From positions 1 through 47,592 of the forward strand of contig JAUCBJ010003358.1 of the NCBI GenBank assembly GCA_032718475.1: a DNA stretch of 47,592 nucleotides, written 5' to 3'. Under the pieces are notes generated by a model. The model was given only the letters and a program-made list of their open reading frames with translations, did no database searches and was not told where the DNA came from. Below, in pieces: positions 10,234-19,228 of the stretch (its first letter is position 1; every line of letters begins with the position of its first letter). The DNA is from Nemertoderma westbladi. Taxonomy: Eukaryota > Xenacoelomorpha > Nemertodermatida > Nemertodermatidae. The position numbers and the translations under genes are program-made.

Positions 10234-11077
10234 TGTAGGTGTAGGTGTGGGTGTGGGTGTGGGTGTGGGTGTGTGTGTGTGTGTGTGGGTGTGGGTGTGG
10301 GTGTGGGTGTGGGTGTGGGTGTGGGTGTGGGTGTGGGTGTGGGTGTGGGTGTGGGTGTGGGTGTGGGTGTGGGTGTGGGTGTGGGTGTGGGTGTGGGTGT
10401 GGGTGTGGGTGTGGGTGTGGGTGTGGGTGTGGGTGTGGGTGTGGGTGTGGGTGTGGGTGTGGGTGTGGGTGTGGGTGTGGGTGTGGGTGTGGGTGTGGGT
10501 GTGGGTGTGGGTGTGGGTGTGGGTGTGGGTGTGGGTGTGGGTGTGGGTGTGGGTGTGGGTGTGGGTGTGGGTGTGGGTGTGGGTGTGGGTGTGGGTGTGG
10601 GTGTGGGTGTGGGTGTGGGTGTGGGTGTGGGTGTGGGTGTGGGTGTGGGTGTGGGTGTGGGTGTGGGTGTGGGTGTGGGTGTGGGTGTGGGTGTGGGTGT
10701 GGGTGTGGGTGTGGGTGTGGGTGTGGGTGTGGGTGTGGGTGTGGGTGTGGGTGTGGGTGTGGGTGTGGGTGTGGGTGTGGGTGTGGGTGTGGGTGTGGGT
10801 GTGGGTGTGGGTGTGGGTGTGGGTGTGGGTGTGGGTGTGGGTGTGGGTGTGGGTGTGGGTGTGGGTGTGGGTGTGGGTGTGGGTGTGGGTGTGGGTGTGG
10901 GTGTGGGTGTGGGTGTGGGTGTGGGTGTGGGTGTGGGTGTGGGTGTGGGTGTGGGTGTGGGTGTGGGTGTGGGTGTGGGTGTGGGTGTGGGTGTGGGTGT
11001 GGGTGTGGGTGTGGGTGTGGGTGTGGGTGTGGGTGTGGGTGTGGGTGTGGGTGAGGGTGTAGGTGTGTAGGTGTAGA
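10234..11077 (+). repeat. (GTGTGG)n hexanucleotide array, about 0.8 kb
   Basis: A nearly perfect hexamer array with around 130 copies of GTGGGT/GTGTGG. Imperfect units with GTAGGT occur at both ends and a short pure (GT)n stretch at 10268-10287. All three plus frames are open and give artefact peptides (CG, VW, VG dipeptides). The G-rich strand could form G-quadruplex or Z-like structures. It resembles an expanded microsatellite, not the metazoan TTAGGG telomere. Confidence 0.97.
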
Positions 11078-11089
11078 CGTAGCGTTTAC

Positions 11090-11565
11090 GTAACTCCGTT
11101 ACACTACACTTAGGATGACATTAACCATCCTGGTTGAATCAATTGAAATGATTCAATAATTCAAAACAGATTCGATAAAGCCATGGTGTTCCGTAAACAA
11201 TGTACCGTAAGTGCAGTCTAAGAATATGGTAAGAAAATGTTATATTTTATTTTACATTAATGATAAATTAATAAATTATACGTATATAGTGTAGCTGAAA
11301 GTCACCGCCGCGCCCTATTTTGCACGGTAGGGTACGCCTACAACACTTTACAGCTTTACAAAAACATTTCAGTCAGTTAATTACTTTATATTTTTCTCTC
11401 TGCCACAACCTCACATCCTCTGATAGTAAACTGAATATTTATTTATTTGTACTTCCCTCCTGTTTCACTCTAGCATACTTGAGGCCGGTAGGTCAGCTGT
11501 TAGAGATAGAATATATGCAATTTAAGACTGCCCGTTCAATAGAAGTGGATTAGGTTGGAGTTTGA
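11090..11565. other. Intergenic stretch, no gene recognised
   Basis: AT-rich sequence between the hexamer array and the tRNA-like unit. A 77-codon plus frame at 11320-11553 has no domain. No feature is supported. Confidence 0.4.
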
Positions 11566-11578
11566 GTGTCAGGGGCTA

Positions 11579-11590
11579 GTAGCTGAGCTG
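11579..11590 (+). promoter_or_regulatory. Pol III A box (tRNA type)
   Basis: TAGCTGAGCTGG matches the type 2 internal promoter A box (TRGCNNAGYNGG) and is followed by TTAGCGC as in a D-arm. It lies 48 bp upstream of the B box, a spacing within the range tolerated by TFIIIC. Confidence 0.7.
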
Positions 11591-11593
11591 GTT

Positions 11594-11638
11594 AGCGCTA
11601 CTGATGAGGTCTGTTAGGCCGAAACGTCGTATAGCGCT
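11594..11638 (+). ncRNA. Type I hammerhead ribozyme
   Basis: All conserved parts of a self-cleaving hammerhead are present in order. Stem I is 7 perfect pairs (AGCGCTA 11594-11600 with TAGCGCT 11632-11638). The core CTGATGA is at 11601-11607. Stem II GGTC/GGCC (11608-11611, 11617-11620) has a 5 nt loop. GAAA is at 11621-11624. A minimal stem III (A-U, C-G) closes a 3 nt loop at 11626-11628. The cleavage triplet GUA is at 11629-11631, so cleavage is predicted after A11631. Very short stem III is known from hammerheads of animal Penelope-like elements and retrozymes. Stem I overlaps the D-side and T-stem of the tRNA-like fold by a few bases, so the two folds may compete. Confidence 0.87.
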
Positions 11639-11649
11639 GGTTCAATCCC
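11639..11649 (+). promoter_or_regulatory. Pol III B box
   Basis: GGTTCAATCCC fits the B box consensus GGTTCRANYCC. It is the T-loop segment of the tRNA-like fold and starts immediately after hammerhead stem I. Confidence 0.75.
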
Positions 11650-11667
11650 AGGTGACGCACTTTCTCA

Positions 11668-11673
11668 TTTTTT
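11668..11673 (+). terminator. Pol III oligo-T terminator
   Basis: Six T on the coding strand, 10 bp after the acceptor-like stem. This is a sufficient terminator for RNA polymerase III in animals. Confidence 0.65.
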
Positions 11674-12176
11674 CCACATAGTATACTGATCCCAGGTTGA
11701 TATTTAATTTCAACCCATGTTGAAATTCAAGAAATAAATTTGTCAAAATTAAAATTAAATATAAGTTGTTTTTGCCGTTTTCAGTTACATGTAATATTGT
11801 TCGTGTGACTAACGAAGTTGATGTATCTGCAAGTGCGGAATTTGTACCGCACATTGCAAGATTTCTAAATAATGTTCTTGAATAATGAACATCAAAGCCA
11901 AAATAATAAACTACTGACCAATTACACTAATACAAATACCTATAGTACTAATTAATTTATTGTCAGTTGTTATTAATTTCATATTATGTTAAACTAACGA
12001 TTAAGTTCATAAAGGTGTGCAAATTAATTTTTTTTCGAAGAATCTCTCACTTTAAAGTGCCTGTCAATTAGGCATAAAGGTGCAGCAATAATTGCTATTA
12101 GTCCTCATTACAATTTGAATTAAAGGATTCAAACTTTTCCGCAACTAATTAAAGGTCGCTGTGTTAGAACTGCACT
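11674..12176. other. Intergenic stretch, no gene recognised
   Basis: AT-rich; the short minus frame 11642-11854 has no domain. If the unit at 11566 is a SINE head, a body would lie here, but no poly-A or simple-repeat tail is seen to bound one. Confidence 0.4.
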
Positions 12177-12467
12177 ATGTCAGACAAAGAGATCACCACT
12201 CCAGAGCCCTCTCAGAATAATTTGCCCACCCCCTTCCCTCCCAGCTCTTATCCTTACGAGTACAACAACACCTTCAGCAGGAGACCCAATGCAGTTGTTA
12301 TAATTCTGCCAAGATTAATAATTAAATCTGCGTTTCATTCAATTTATATGTATAGGAGGGGTGAAGTGGAAATAACACATATTATTGTATTTTCAATTCA
12401 AGATTTAAGATGTACTGTGTGTATGGAAATGAGATATTACTATGAAATGGATTTGTCTGAGGCTTAA
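12177..12467 (+). CDS. Possible first coding exon, proline-rich N-terminus
   Basis: The open frame starts with ATG in the context CACTATGTC. Its first 39 or so residues are polar and proline-rich (MSDKEITTPEPSQNNLPTPF, later PPSSYPYEYNNTF), with base composition more gene-like than the surroundings. After RRPNA the frame turns AT-rich and hydrophobic, as if reading into an intron. No strong donor site is seen (GCA then GTTGTT is the best nearby), so this is a weak call. The protein family is not recognised. Confidence 0.25.
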   Translation: MSDKEITTPEPSQNNLPTPFPPSSYPYEYNNTFSRRPNAVVIILPRLIIKSAFHSIYMYRRGEVEITHIIVFSIQDLRCTVCMEMRYYYEMDLSEA

Positions 12468-12574
12468 CAGGGTGGTAGGATTACCTTTATTACAGATAGT
12501 TAATATAGCAGTGAGTATATATCACCCCTTGAAGTTTAGTTAGCAAGTCGTAAGTCTTGATTACTGTAAGAAAA

Positions 12575-12652
12575 AAAGCTACTGACTACTGGCTACTGAG
12601 TACTGGTACTGACTACTGACTATTGGCTACTGAGTACTGGCTACTGACCTAG
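12575..12652 (+). repeat. TACTG-rich short tandem repeat
   Basis: Imperfect tandem copies of CTACTGACTACTGGCTACTG-type units. Simple-sequence DNA without coding potential. Confidence 0.8.
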
Positions 12653-12715
12653 AGCAAAAACGGCTCTAACTATTTTGATGAAATTTTGCATGGACCATGA
12701 AAATCGATTTCTTTA

Positions 12716-12910
12716 TTATTTTGGTTTGAATAACATGTCGATGTAACCTGTTCCTTTCCTTGAATTGATAAGTATTCTAATTACTACTCTAATCATTTCT
12801 AATCAATCACTACTCTCATCATTGGTATTGACTCACATTATTATTAATTATCGACAATATTAATTCAACGAGATGGTATTAGCCTCAAATCTCTAATTAG
12901 CCTCTCAATT
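12716..12910 (+). repeat. Dispersed TTTTGGTT/TAACCTG repeat, locus 1
   Basis: The locus contains TTTTGGTTTGAATAACATGT, then TGTAACCTGTTCCTTTCC and, after a gap, TATTAATTCAACGAGATGG. The same order of blocks occurs at 13598-13700 and, inverted, at 44270-44410. The family is not recognised; it is probably a non-autonomous transposon. Its first part is the source of the 68 bp tandem unit at 16409-17020. Confidence 0.65.
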
Positions 12911-13457
12911 CAATGCCTAAATGCTAAAGAGAAATCAAACGTTAATTAAACTGCAAACGCAGACACAGTAAACTCCTGTAAATTTAGCACTGAACCATGA
13001 ATAAGTAATAACACCATAAGCATCACTCCGTCCCACCACGCCCATGTTTAGAACCTGCAAAGTTTAGTATCAGCAATTCTAGGAACGCACCCCTAGTAGT
13101 GCATCCAAGCTTTACATTATTATATTACGTTAGGTGTAATACGGTGTCCGGTGTCGTCTATTCATTACTTAATACCGGTATCCTTTAGTTGTGTTTAACA
13201 CTAATCAAGCGCTAGATCCCGCATTGGAAATAAATATAATCTATTATTCTATGAAGATTTCCTTAATTAAAGGAGTAAAATAAAGTTAACTTTATACAAT
13301 GCGTGACATACACACACCTACACACCTCAACAGCGCATTTAAGTTAAAATAAAGTTTGAAATTGAGAAGGGATCGAAATAAAAATTGTGAGTACAATTAT
13401 TATTGGTCTGAGTTGAATATGTGAACATTCACTGGCATCATTCAACAGTCCAGATAT
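12911..13457. other. Intergenic stretch, no gene recognised
   Basis: No supported gene or RNA. It ends at a poly-G tract. The minus frame 13344-13541 runs through that tract and is an artefact. Confidence 0.4.
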
Positions 13458-13477
13458 GGGGGGGGGGGGGGGGGGGG
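13458..13477 (+). repeat. Poly(G) tract, 20 G
   Basis: Uninterrupted run of 20 G on the plus strand in a CAGATAT...GATACTTTCG context. Confidence 0.95.
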
Positions 13478-13597
13478 ATACTTTCGGCGCAATAAAAATG
13501 AATCCCTCTCCAAACTCCACTCCAGGGGAAATTCGACGCAAATAACAGCTGATTACTCCTAAAAATAAAACTGTAACCTGTTCTATTGAGTTTCTTT

Positions 13598-13700
13598 TTT
13601 TGTTTTGGTTAGAATAACGTACTACTGTAACCTGGTCCTTTCCCTAAATCGGTAATTTAGTAATAAAACGAAATATTAATTCGCTGAGATGGGAGTTGCG
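13598..13700 (+). repeat. Dispersed TTTTGGTT/TAACCTG repeat, locus 2
   Basis: TTTTGGTTAGAATAACGTAC, TGTAACCTGGTCCTTTCCCT and ATTAATTCGCTGAGATGGGA appear in the same order as at 12716-12910 and, inverted, at 44270-44410. Confidence 0.65.
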
Positions 13701-14270
13701 TCCAGTTTCCCCCTGTCGCTAACTGTCACAAATTTGATGTGGTAATTAGTGGGTAATTCTAATTATAACAAAAAAATTACCAATGAGAATGAAAAATTAT
13801 CAGACTTGATTGTGTGTAAAGCAGCGTAGGTTTCAAATGTATTCATTCTATTTAAACATAGACAGAACTGTGCGTAGAGGTAATAATTATCACAAGAAAA
13901 TATAATTAATTTTAATCTCGGATAAGAACTACATTAAATAAAAAAAATAAAAGATTATCATATTTAAGACCCGTCATGAAATAATTGCTTGTCATTAGAT
14001 CGTGTGCGTACAACGCAATCGGATCATTTTATAGTAACACACATGACAGCCGCAAAGTATAGTAGATAGCATAAGGGATAAAATAATCATTACGCCATAT
14101 CATGATGAAATTTTGTCTTATCGAAATAATCAACAATTATATTTAATCCAAAAAATTTATTTTCAAAAAAATATGGATTTTTATAAATTATATTTAACAT
14201 AAAATGTAATATATTAATAAGTTATTATTTTTAAAGAGGAATTATTATTTGTCTGAAGTCTGTAAGTCTA
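13701..14270. other. Intergenic stretch, no gene recognised
   Basis: Very AT-rich, including stretches near 14150-14240 that are almost only A and T. No supported feature. Confidence 0.4.
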
Positions 14271-14304
14271 GTTCGATTTGAGGCATACAATCACACACAG
14301 TCAA

Positions 14305-14612
14305 AAATGGTCATTTGCACTCACATACAACCACAAACGAACACATACACTACAGTACACATACAACCACAAACGATCACATACACTCAAATACAATCAC
14401 ATACAGCCACAAACGATCACATACACTCAAATACAATCACATACAGTACAGTACACATACAACAACAAACGATCACATACACTCAAATACAATCACATAC
14501 AATACAGTACACATACAACCACAAACGATCACATACACTCAAATACAATCACATACAACCACAAACGATCACATACACTCAAATACAATCACATACAGCA
14601 CAGTACACATAC
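14305..14612 (+). repeat. 40/56 bp minisatellite, left arm part 1
   Basis: The units read TCAAATACAATCACATAC then AACCACAAACGATCACATAC. The basic period is 40 bp; some units carry a 16 bp insertion built on AGTACAGTACACATAC, giving 56 bp. The apparent open frames rich in H, T, Y and Q arise only from the repeat. Confidence 0.9.
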
Positions 14613-15006
14613 AATCACCTGCTTGTGGTCAAAATGTTATATTAGATCACAAAATATTAATTACATTGTAGATTCCAGTCCCCACATTGAACAACTGCAC
14701 CCATACTACAACGTGTGTTTGGAATGTTATATTAACTGTATGGAAAAGGGGACACTTGAAACTATCGCATTATACTGGGGTCGGTGAAATTTTCAAAACT
14801 CAAACACAAATTTACACACGTATTTGACAGGTTTGGGTGGAACAGGGGACATCGCCGAAATGATCTGAAATTTTCAGAATCCATTAATTTTAGTACGTAG
14901 ATTTCATTTTTGATATCTTTTCATTCCTGGGACGTCCCCGGATTGTAGATCGTCCCCGGTTTGTGGCTGTGTATTCATGCAATTGTCCCCTGTTTGAACC
15001 GGTTCA
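14613..15006. other. Non-repetitive insertion inside the left arm
   Basis: This segment interrupts the minisatellite of the left arm. It has CGTCCCCGGATTG and CGTCCCCGGTTTG direct repeats near 14934-14963 and no supported gene. It has no counterpart in the right arm, so it was inserted after the arms formed or replaced repeats. Confidence 0.5.
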
Positions 15007-15218
15007 CCTACACTCAAATACAATCAGATACAACCATAAATGATCACATACACTCAAATACAATCACATACAGTACAGTACACATACAACCACAAACGGT
15101 CACATACACTCAAATACAATCACATACAGTACAGTACACATACAACCACAAACGATCACATACACTCAAATACAATCACATACAGTACAGTACACATACA
15201 ACCACAAACGATCACATA
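15007..15218 (+). repeat. 40/56 bp minisatellite, left arm part 2
   Basis: Same units as 14305-14612, mostly the 56 bp form, followed by the inner arm sequence that pairs with 17400-17545. Confidence 0.9.
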
Positions 15219-15425
15219 CTGTCTAATTTTAATGATTCATTACGATTTGGAACATATATTGATTATAGCTTTGATATCGTATCACTCAACTACAGTAATT
15301 GGCAATCTTTATCCCTATTGTTGCTGTACTGTGGTACACTGTTCAGCTGTAGCCATGAACTACTTCAGTAGTCCTTGGCTGTAGCTTATACCGGTACTGC
15401 TAATTACAAATTATACTCCAGAATA

Positions 15426-15896
15426 GGGTTGGTGCGCGAAAAAATTTGTTGAGCAAGAAACAATAGAATAAGGGGTAACAAGGTGCTCTGAATCGAGTGG
15501 CGGGATGTATTTATTGTTAAAACACGTGGAAACGGTCGAAATGGCGGGTTTAATAAATCGTGGAAGGCCAATTTTGATAATCGGCTGTGATTGGCAGCTA
15601 CATATTTGACGTCATTACGCAGTGATCTGTTATTTTTTTATCTTGGTTTCTATGGAGAGAGATTTTCAATCGATTCAAAAACACATTATCAGTTTGACGT
15701 CATTACTGCGTCGTTAAATATGTAGCAGCCAATCACAGTCGATTTTCAAAATTAGCTTCCCGCGCTTACTTAAACCCGCCATGTCGACCATTTCCTCGTG
15801 TTTTTACAAAATACACACCCCGCCACTCGATTCAGGTCACCTTCTTACCCCTTATTCATTTGTTTCAATACCAACAACTTTTTCGCGCGCCAACCC
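15426..15896. mobile_element. Foldback MITE with about 200 bp inverted ends, TA flanks
   Basis: The left end GGGTTGGTGCGCGAAAAA and right end TTTTTCGCGCGCCAACCC are inverted. The match continues inward for about 200 bp on each side (AATAAGGGGTAA, AATCGAGTGGCGGG, GGCGGGTTTAA, ATTGGC-GCTACATATTT and GACGTCATTAC all recur inverted). The 471 bp element is flanked by TA on both sides (15424-15425, 15897-15898), as expected for Tc1/mariner-type insertion. No open frame, hence a MITE that needs a transposase in trans. It lies in the spacer of the larger foldback-like structure, so it is a nested insertion. Confidence 0.85.
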
Positions 15897-16408
15897 TATG
15901 TAGTAGGCTACATGGGCTAGCCTATCCATCCCAGGATGATGGATCATCCTGCTCTATTACTACCGATGTGTGTAATACCCGCCATTGTCATAGACTGGTA
16001 TAATAATTGGGCTTCCGTAGTAATAGATATAGATCAGGATCCCGAATCCAGGGAAAGGCTGGCCTATATTCTAATCATAATTCTGAAATTATATAATGTA
16101 TAATTAAACGCAATAATTTTTATTGTCCGTTTAAATCCTTTTTTTGTCCTTTTTTTTTTATTTTTTATGTCCTCCAAAAATCTAATGTCAGGTTCCATGC
16201 TACCGGTTTCTCTACTGCTGTTCTCTCAGGCTATCAGTACCGGTATTAGTATACATAGCACTATTTTGCTGCATTGTATGTACAGATGTAGGTATAAAGC
16301 AGGCATTTCTGTATTTTAGTACCGGTACCGGCACCGGTACTGCTGCAGGCCTACTGTGTAGCCTACCATTTAAATACGGTACTGGTAGGCCTACCGGCTG
16401 ACCGGTTG

Positions 16409-17020
16409 TTTTGGTTAGAAAATCCCGCCTCATCTGTAACCTGCTCCTTTGCCTGATTTGGTAAAGTGACCGTTTATTGTTTTGGTTAGAAAGGCCCGCC
16501 TCTGTAACCTGCTCCTTTCCTTCATTTTGTAAAGTGACTGTTTATTGTTTTGGTTAGAAAATCCCGCCTCTGTAACCTGCCCCTTTCCCTCAATTAATTA
16601 AGTGATCGTTTATTGTTTTGGTTAGGAAATCCCGCCTCTGTAACCTGCTCCTTTCTCTCAATTGGTAATGTTATCGTTTATTGTTTTGGTTAGAAAATCC
16701 CGTCTCTGTAACCTGCTCCTTTCCCTGATTTGGTAAAGTGACTGTTTATTGTTTTGGTTAGAAAATCCCGCATCTGTAACCTGCTCCTTTCTCTCAATTG
16801 GTAATGTTATCGTTTATTGTTTTGGTTAGAAAATCCCGTCTCTGTAACCTGCTCCTTTCCCTCAATTAGTTAAATGATCGTTTATTGTTTTGGTTAGAAA
16901 ATCCCGCCTCTGTAACCTGCTCCTTTCCCTGATTTGGTAAAGTGACTGTTTATTGTTTTGGTTAGAAAATCCGGCCTTAACCTGCTCCTTTCCATCAATT
17001 GGTAATTGTTTTTGGCTATA
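16409..17020 (+). repeat. 68 bp tandem array
   Basis: Nine units start with TTTTGGTTAG at 16409, 16480, 16548, 16616, 16684, 16752, 16820, 16888 and 16956, a period of 68 bp after the first. Each unit contains AAATCCCGCCTCTGTAACCT, then GCTCCTTTCC and a variable linker; the linkers (GTAAAGTGACTG, GTAATGTTATCG, TTAAGTGATCG) recur in mixed order. Single related copies occur at four other places in the window, so the array grew from an interspersed element. Confidence 0.92.
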
Positions 17021-17542
17021 AAATGAGTGTTTTGCTACGTCATGTGGTAATCGATTATCGACAACAACCACAAACTATTAAATTTAGAGTCTTTTACCAC
17101 AGGCGCATATGGAATTCTATCTCATAGTCTATAAATCATGGAATCATGGAATGTTTTGGCACAGGCATAGTGAAACCAACTGTCCGACAGACCAGAAATC
17201 AACAAATTTTGAATGTTTTGGCATAGGCATGTTGAAATCAACTGTCTGACAGTCCAGAAATCAGCAGTCTGACAGTTTGAAGAAATACATACATAAAAAG
17301 TCATTAAAAGGACAATAAAAGTCATTAAAAGGACAACAAAAGTCATTATGCACAATTCGTAAAAAAAGGAGGACAAAAAAAGTCAAATAAAAGGACATAA
17401 AAAATCACTGCCATAATTAAACAATTCCGGTATCGCAGTAGTCCAGCAATAATAGGGATAAACACAGACAATTAGTTGAGCGAAAAGATATAACAAATAA
17501 TCAATATATGATCGAAATCGCAATGAATAATTAAAATTAGAC
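17021..17542. other. Spacer and inner right arm, no gene
   Basis: The stretch contains short repeated words (GGCACAGGCATAG, AACTGTC-GACAG, AAAAGTCATTAAAAGGACAA) and then, at 17400-17542, sequence inverted to 15220-15340. Frames here are not convincing as coding. Confidence 0.5.
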
Positions 17543-19044
17543 TGTATGTGATCGTTTGTGGTTGTATGTGATTGTTTGTGGTTGTATGTGATTGTATTTG
17601 AGTGTATGTGATCGTTTGTGATTGTATGTGATTGATTTGAGTGTATGTGATCGTTTATGGTTGTATGTGTAGGCCTACGGTATTTTATGTGATTGTATTT
17701 GAGTGTATGTGATCGTTTGTGGTTGTATGTGATTGTATTTGAGTGTATGTGATCGTTTGTGGTTGTATGTGATTGTATTTGAGTGTATGTGAACGTATGT
17801 GATTGCATTTGAGTGTATGTGATCGTTTGTGGTTGTATGTGTACTGTATTGTAAGTGATTGTAATTGAGTGTATGTGATTGTTTGTGGTTGTATGTGATT
17901 GTATTTGAGTGTATGTGATCGCTTGTGATTGTATTTGAGTGTATGTGATCGTTTGTGGTTGTATGTGATTGTATTTGAGTGTATGGGACCGTTTGTTGTT
18001 GTATGTGTACTATACTGTATGTGATTGTAATTGAGTGTATGTGATCGTTTGTGGTCGTATGTGATTGTATTTGAGTGTATGTGATCGTTTGTGGTTGTAT
18101 GTGTACTGTACTGTATGCGATTGTATTTGAGTGTATGTGATCGTTTGTGGTTGTATGTGTACTGTACTGTATGTGATTGTATTTGAGTGTATATGATCGT
18201 TTGTGGTTGTATGTGATTGTATTTGAGTGTATGTGATAGTTTGTGGTTGTATGTGTACTGTACTGTATGTGATTGTATTTGAGTGTATGTGATCGTTTAT
18301 AGTTGTATGTGATTGTATTTGTATGTATTTAATCGTTTGTGGTTGTATATGTACTGTACTGTATGTGATTGTATTTGAGTGTATGTGACCGTTTGTTGTT
18401 GTATGTGTACTATACTGTATGTGATTGTAATTGACTGTATGTGATCGTTTGTGGTTGTATGTGATTGTATTTGAGTGTATATGATCGTTTGTGGTTGTAT
18501 GTGATTGTATTTGAGTGTATGTGATAGTTTGTGGTTGTATGTGTACTGTACTGTATGTGATTGTATTTGAGTGTATGTGATCGTTTATAGTTGTCTGTGA
18601 TTGTATTTGAATGTATGTAATCGTTTGTGGTTGTATATGTACTGTACTGTATGTGATTGTATTTGAGTGTATGTGACCGTTTGTTGTTGTATGTGTACTA
18701 TACTGTATGTGATTGTAATTGAGTGTATGTGATCGTTTGTGGTTGAATGTGATTGTATTTGAGTGTATGTGATCGTTTGTGGTTGTATGTGATTGTATTT
18801 GAGTGTATGTGATCGTTTGTGGTTGTATGTGTACTGTACTGTATGTGATTGTATTTGAGTGTATGTGATCGTTTCTGGTTGTATGTGTACTGTACTGTAT
18901 GTGATTGTATTTGAGTGTATGTGATCGTTTGTGGTTATATGTGATTGTATTTGAGTGTATGTGATAGTTTGTGGTTGTATGTGTACTGTACTGTATGTAA
19001 TTGTATTTGAATGTATGTGATCGTTTGTGGTAGTATGTGAGCGA
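17543..19044 (-). repeat. 40/56 bp minisatellite, right arm
   Basis: About 1.5 kb of the minisatellite seen at 14305-15218, in opposite orientation (GTATGTGATCGTTTGTGGTT units with GTACTGTACTGTATGTG insertions). It is longer and more varied than the left arm; some blocks of several units are themselves duplicated (compare 18230-18430 with 18520-18720). Confidence 0.92.
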
Positions 19045-19084
19045 GCGTATTTAGCCATTTTTGACTGTATGCCTCGAATCGAAC

Positions 19085-19223
19085 CAGCCCATAAGTGATT
19101 TATAACCTAAGTTTAGAGTACAGGTATGACATGTATTCAAGCATTATGAATCACATGATGTGACAAATATTTAATTGGTCAAGATAATGAAACTGTAGAT
19201 ATTAATTTTCTTATTAGACACAC
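19085..19223. other. Short unique spacer
   Basis: AT-rich spacer between the foldback-like element and the LTR retrotransposon; no feature seen. Confidence 0.4.
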
Positions 19224-19228
19224 AGTGT
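19224..19228. other. Target-site duplication, left
   Basis: AGTGT directly before the TG of the LTR; identical to 23833-23837. Confidence 0.9.

Larger units (their letters stand above)
11566..11673 (+). ncRNA. tRNA-like pol III unit carrying a hammerhead ribozyme
   Basis: A compact RNA gene of about 105 nt. What is seen: an A-box-like TAGCTGAGCTGG (11579-11590), a B box GGTTCAATCCC (11639-11649) and a T6 terminator (11668-11673). An acceptor-like stem can form between GTGTCA (11566-11571) and TGACGC (11653-11658), 6 bp with one G-U. A T-arm-like hairpin CTGG/CCAG closes the TTCAATC loop (11637-11651). Between D-side and T-arm, where an anticodon arm belongs, is a complete type I hammerhead (11594-11638). 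Internal boxes plus oligo-T imply RNA polymerase III transcription. It could be a SINE head, a retrozyme-like element or a stand-alone gene; there is no second copy in the window. The RNA parts are seen in sequence; transcription and activity are inferred. Confidence 0.72.
14271..19084. mobile_element. Foldback-like element with minisatellite inverted arms
   Basis: The left end (GTTCGATTTGAGGCATAC, 14271-14288) is the inverted counterpart of the right end (GTATGCCTCGAATCGAAC, 19067-19084). Both ends are followed inward by AGTCAAAAATGG and then by the same 40/56 bp minisatellite in opposite orientation. At the inner ends of the arms, 15220-15340 matches the reverse complement of 17400-17545. 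The result is long inverted arms (about 1.1 and 1.7 kb) around a 2 kb spacer, an architecture like Drosophila FB/Galileo elements. No transposase is visible and no convincing target duplication was found, so it is presumably non-autonomous. It could instead be an inverted duplication of a host minisatellite. Confidence 0.6.

Noticed and set aside
10245-11070. Three overlapping plus-strand frames of about 270 codons
   Set aside because: Pure GTGTGG repeat read as CG, VW or VG dipeptides; not coding.
10234-11077. Telomere or interstitial telomere
   Set aside because: The hexamer is GTGTGG, not TTAGGG or a known metazoan variant, and it is embedded between ordinary sequences.
14278-15384. H/T/Y/Q-rich frames on the plus strand (and mirror frames at 17383-19058 minus)
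   Set aside because: They are translations of the 40/56 bp minisatellite; the same peptides occur in several frames.
19067-19084. GGTTCGATTCG on the minus strand as a pol III B box
   Set aside because: It is near consensus, but there is no A box at a suitable distance and it is explained as the conserved end of the foldback-like element.
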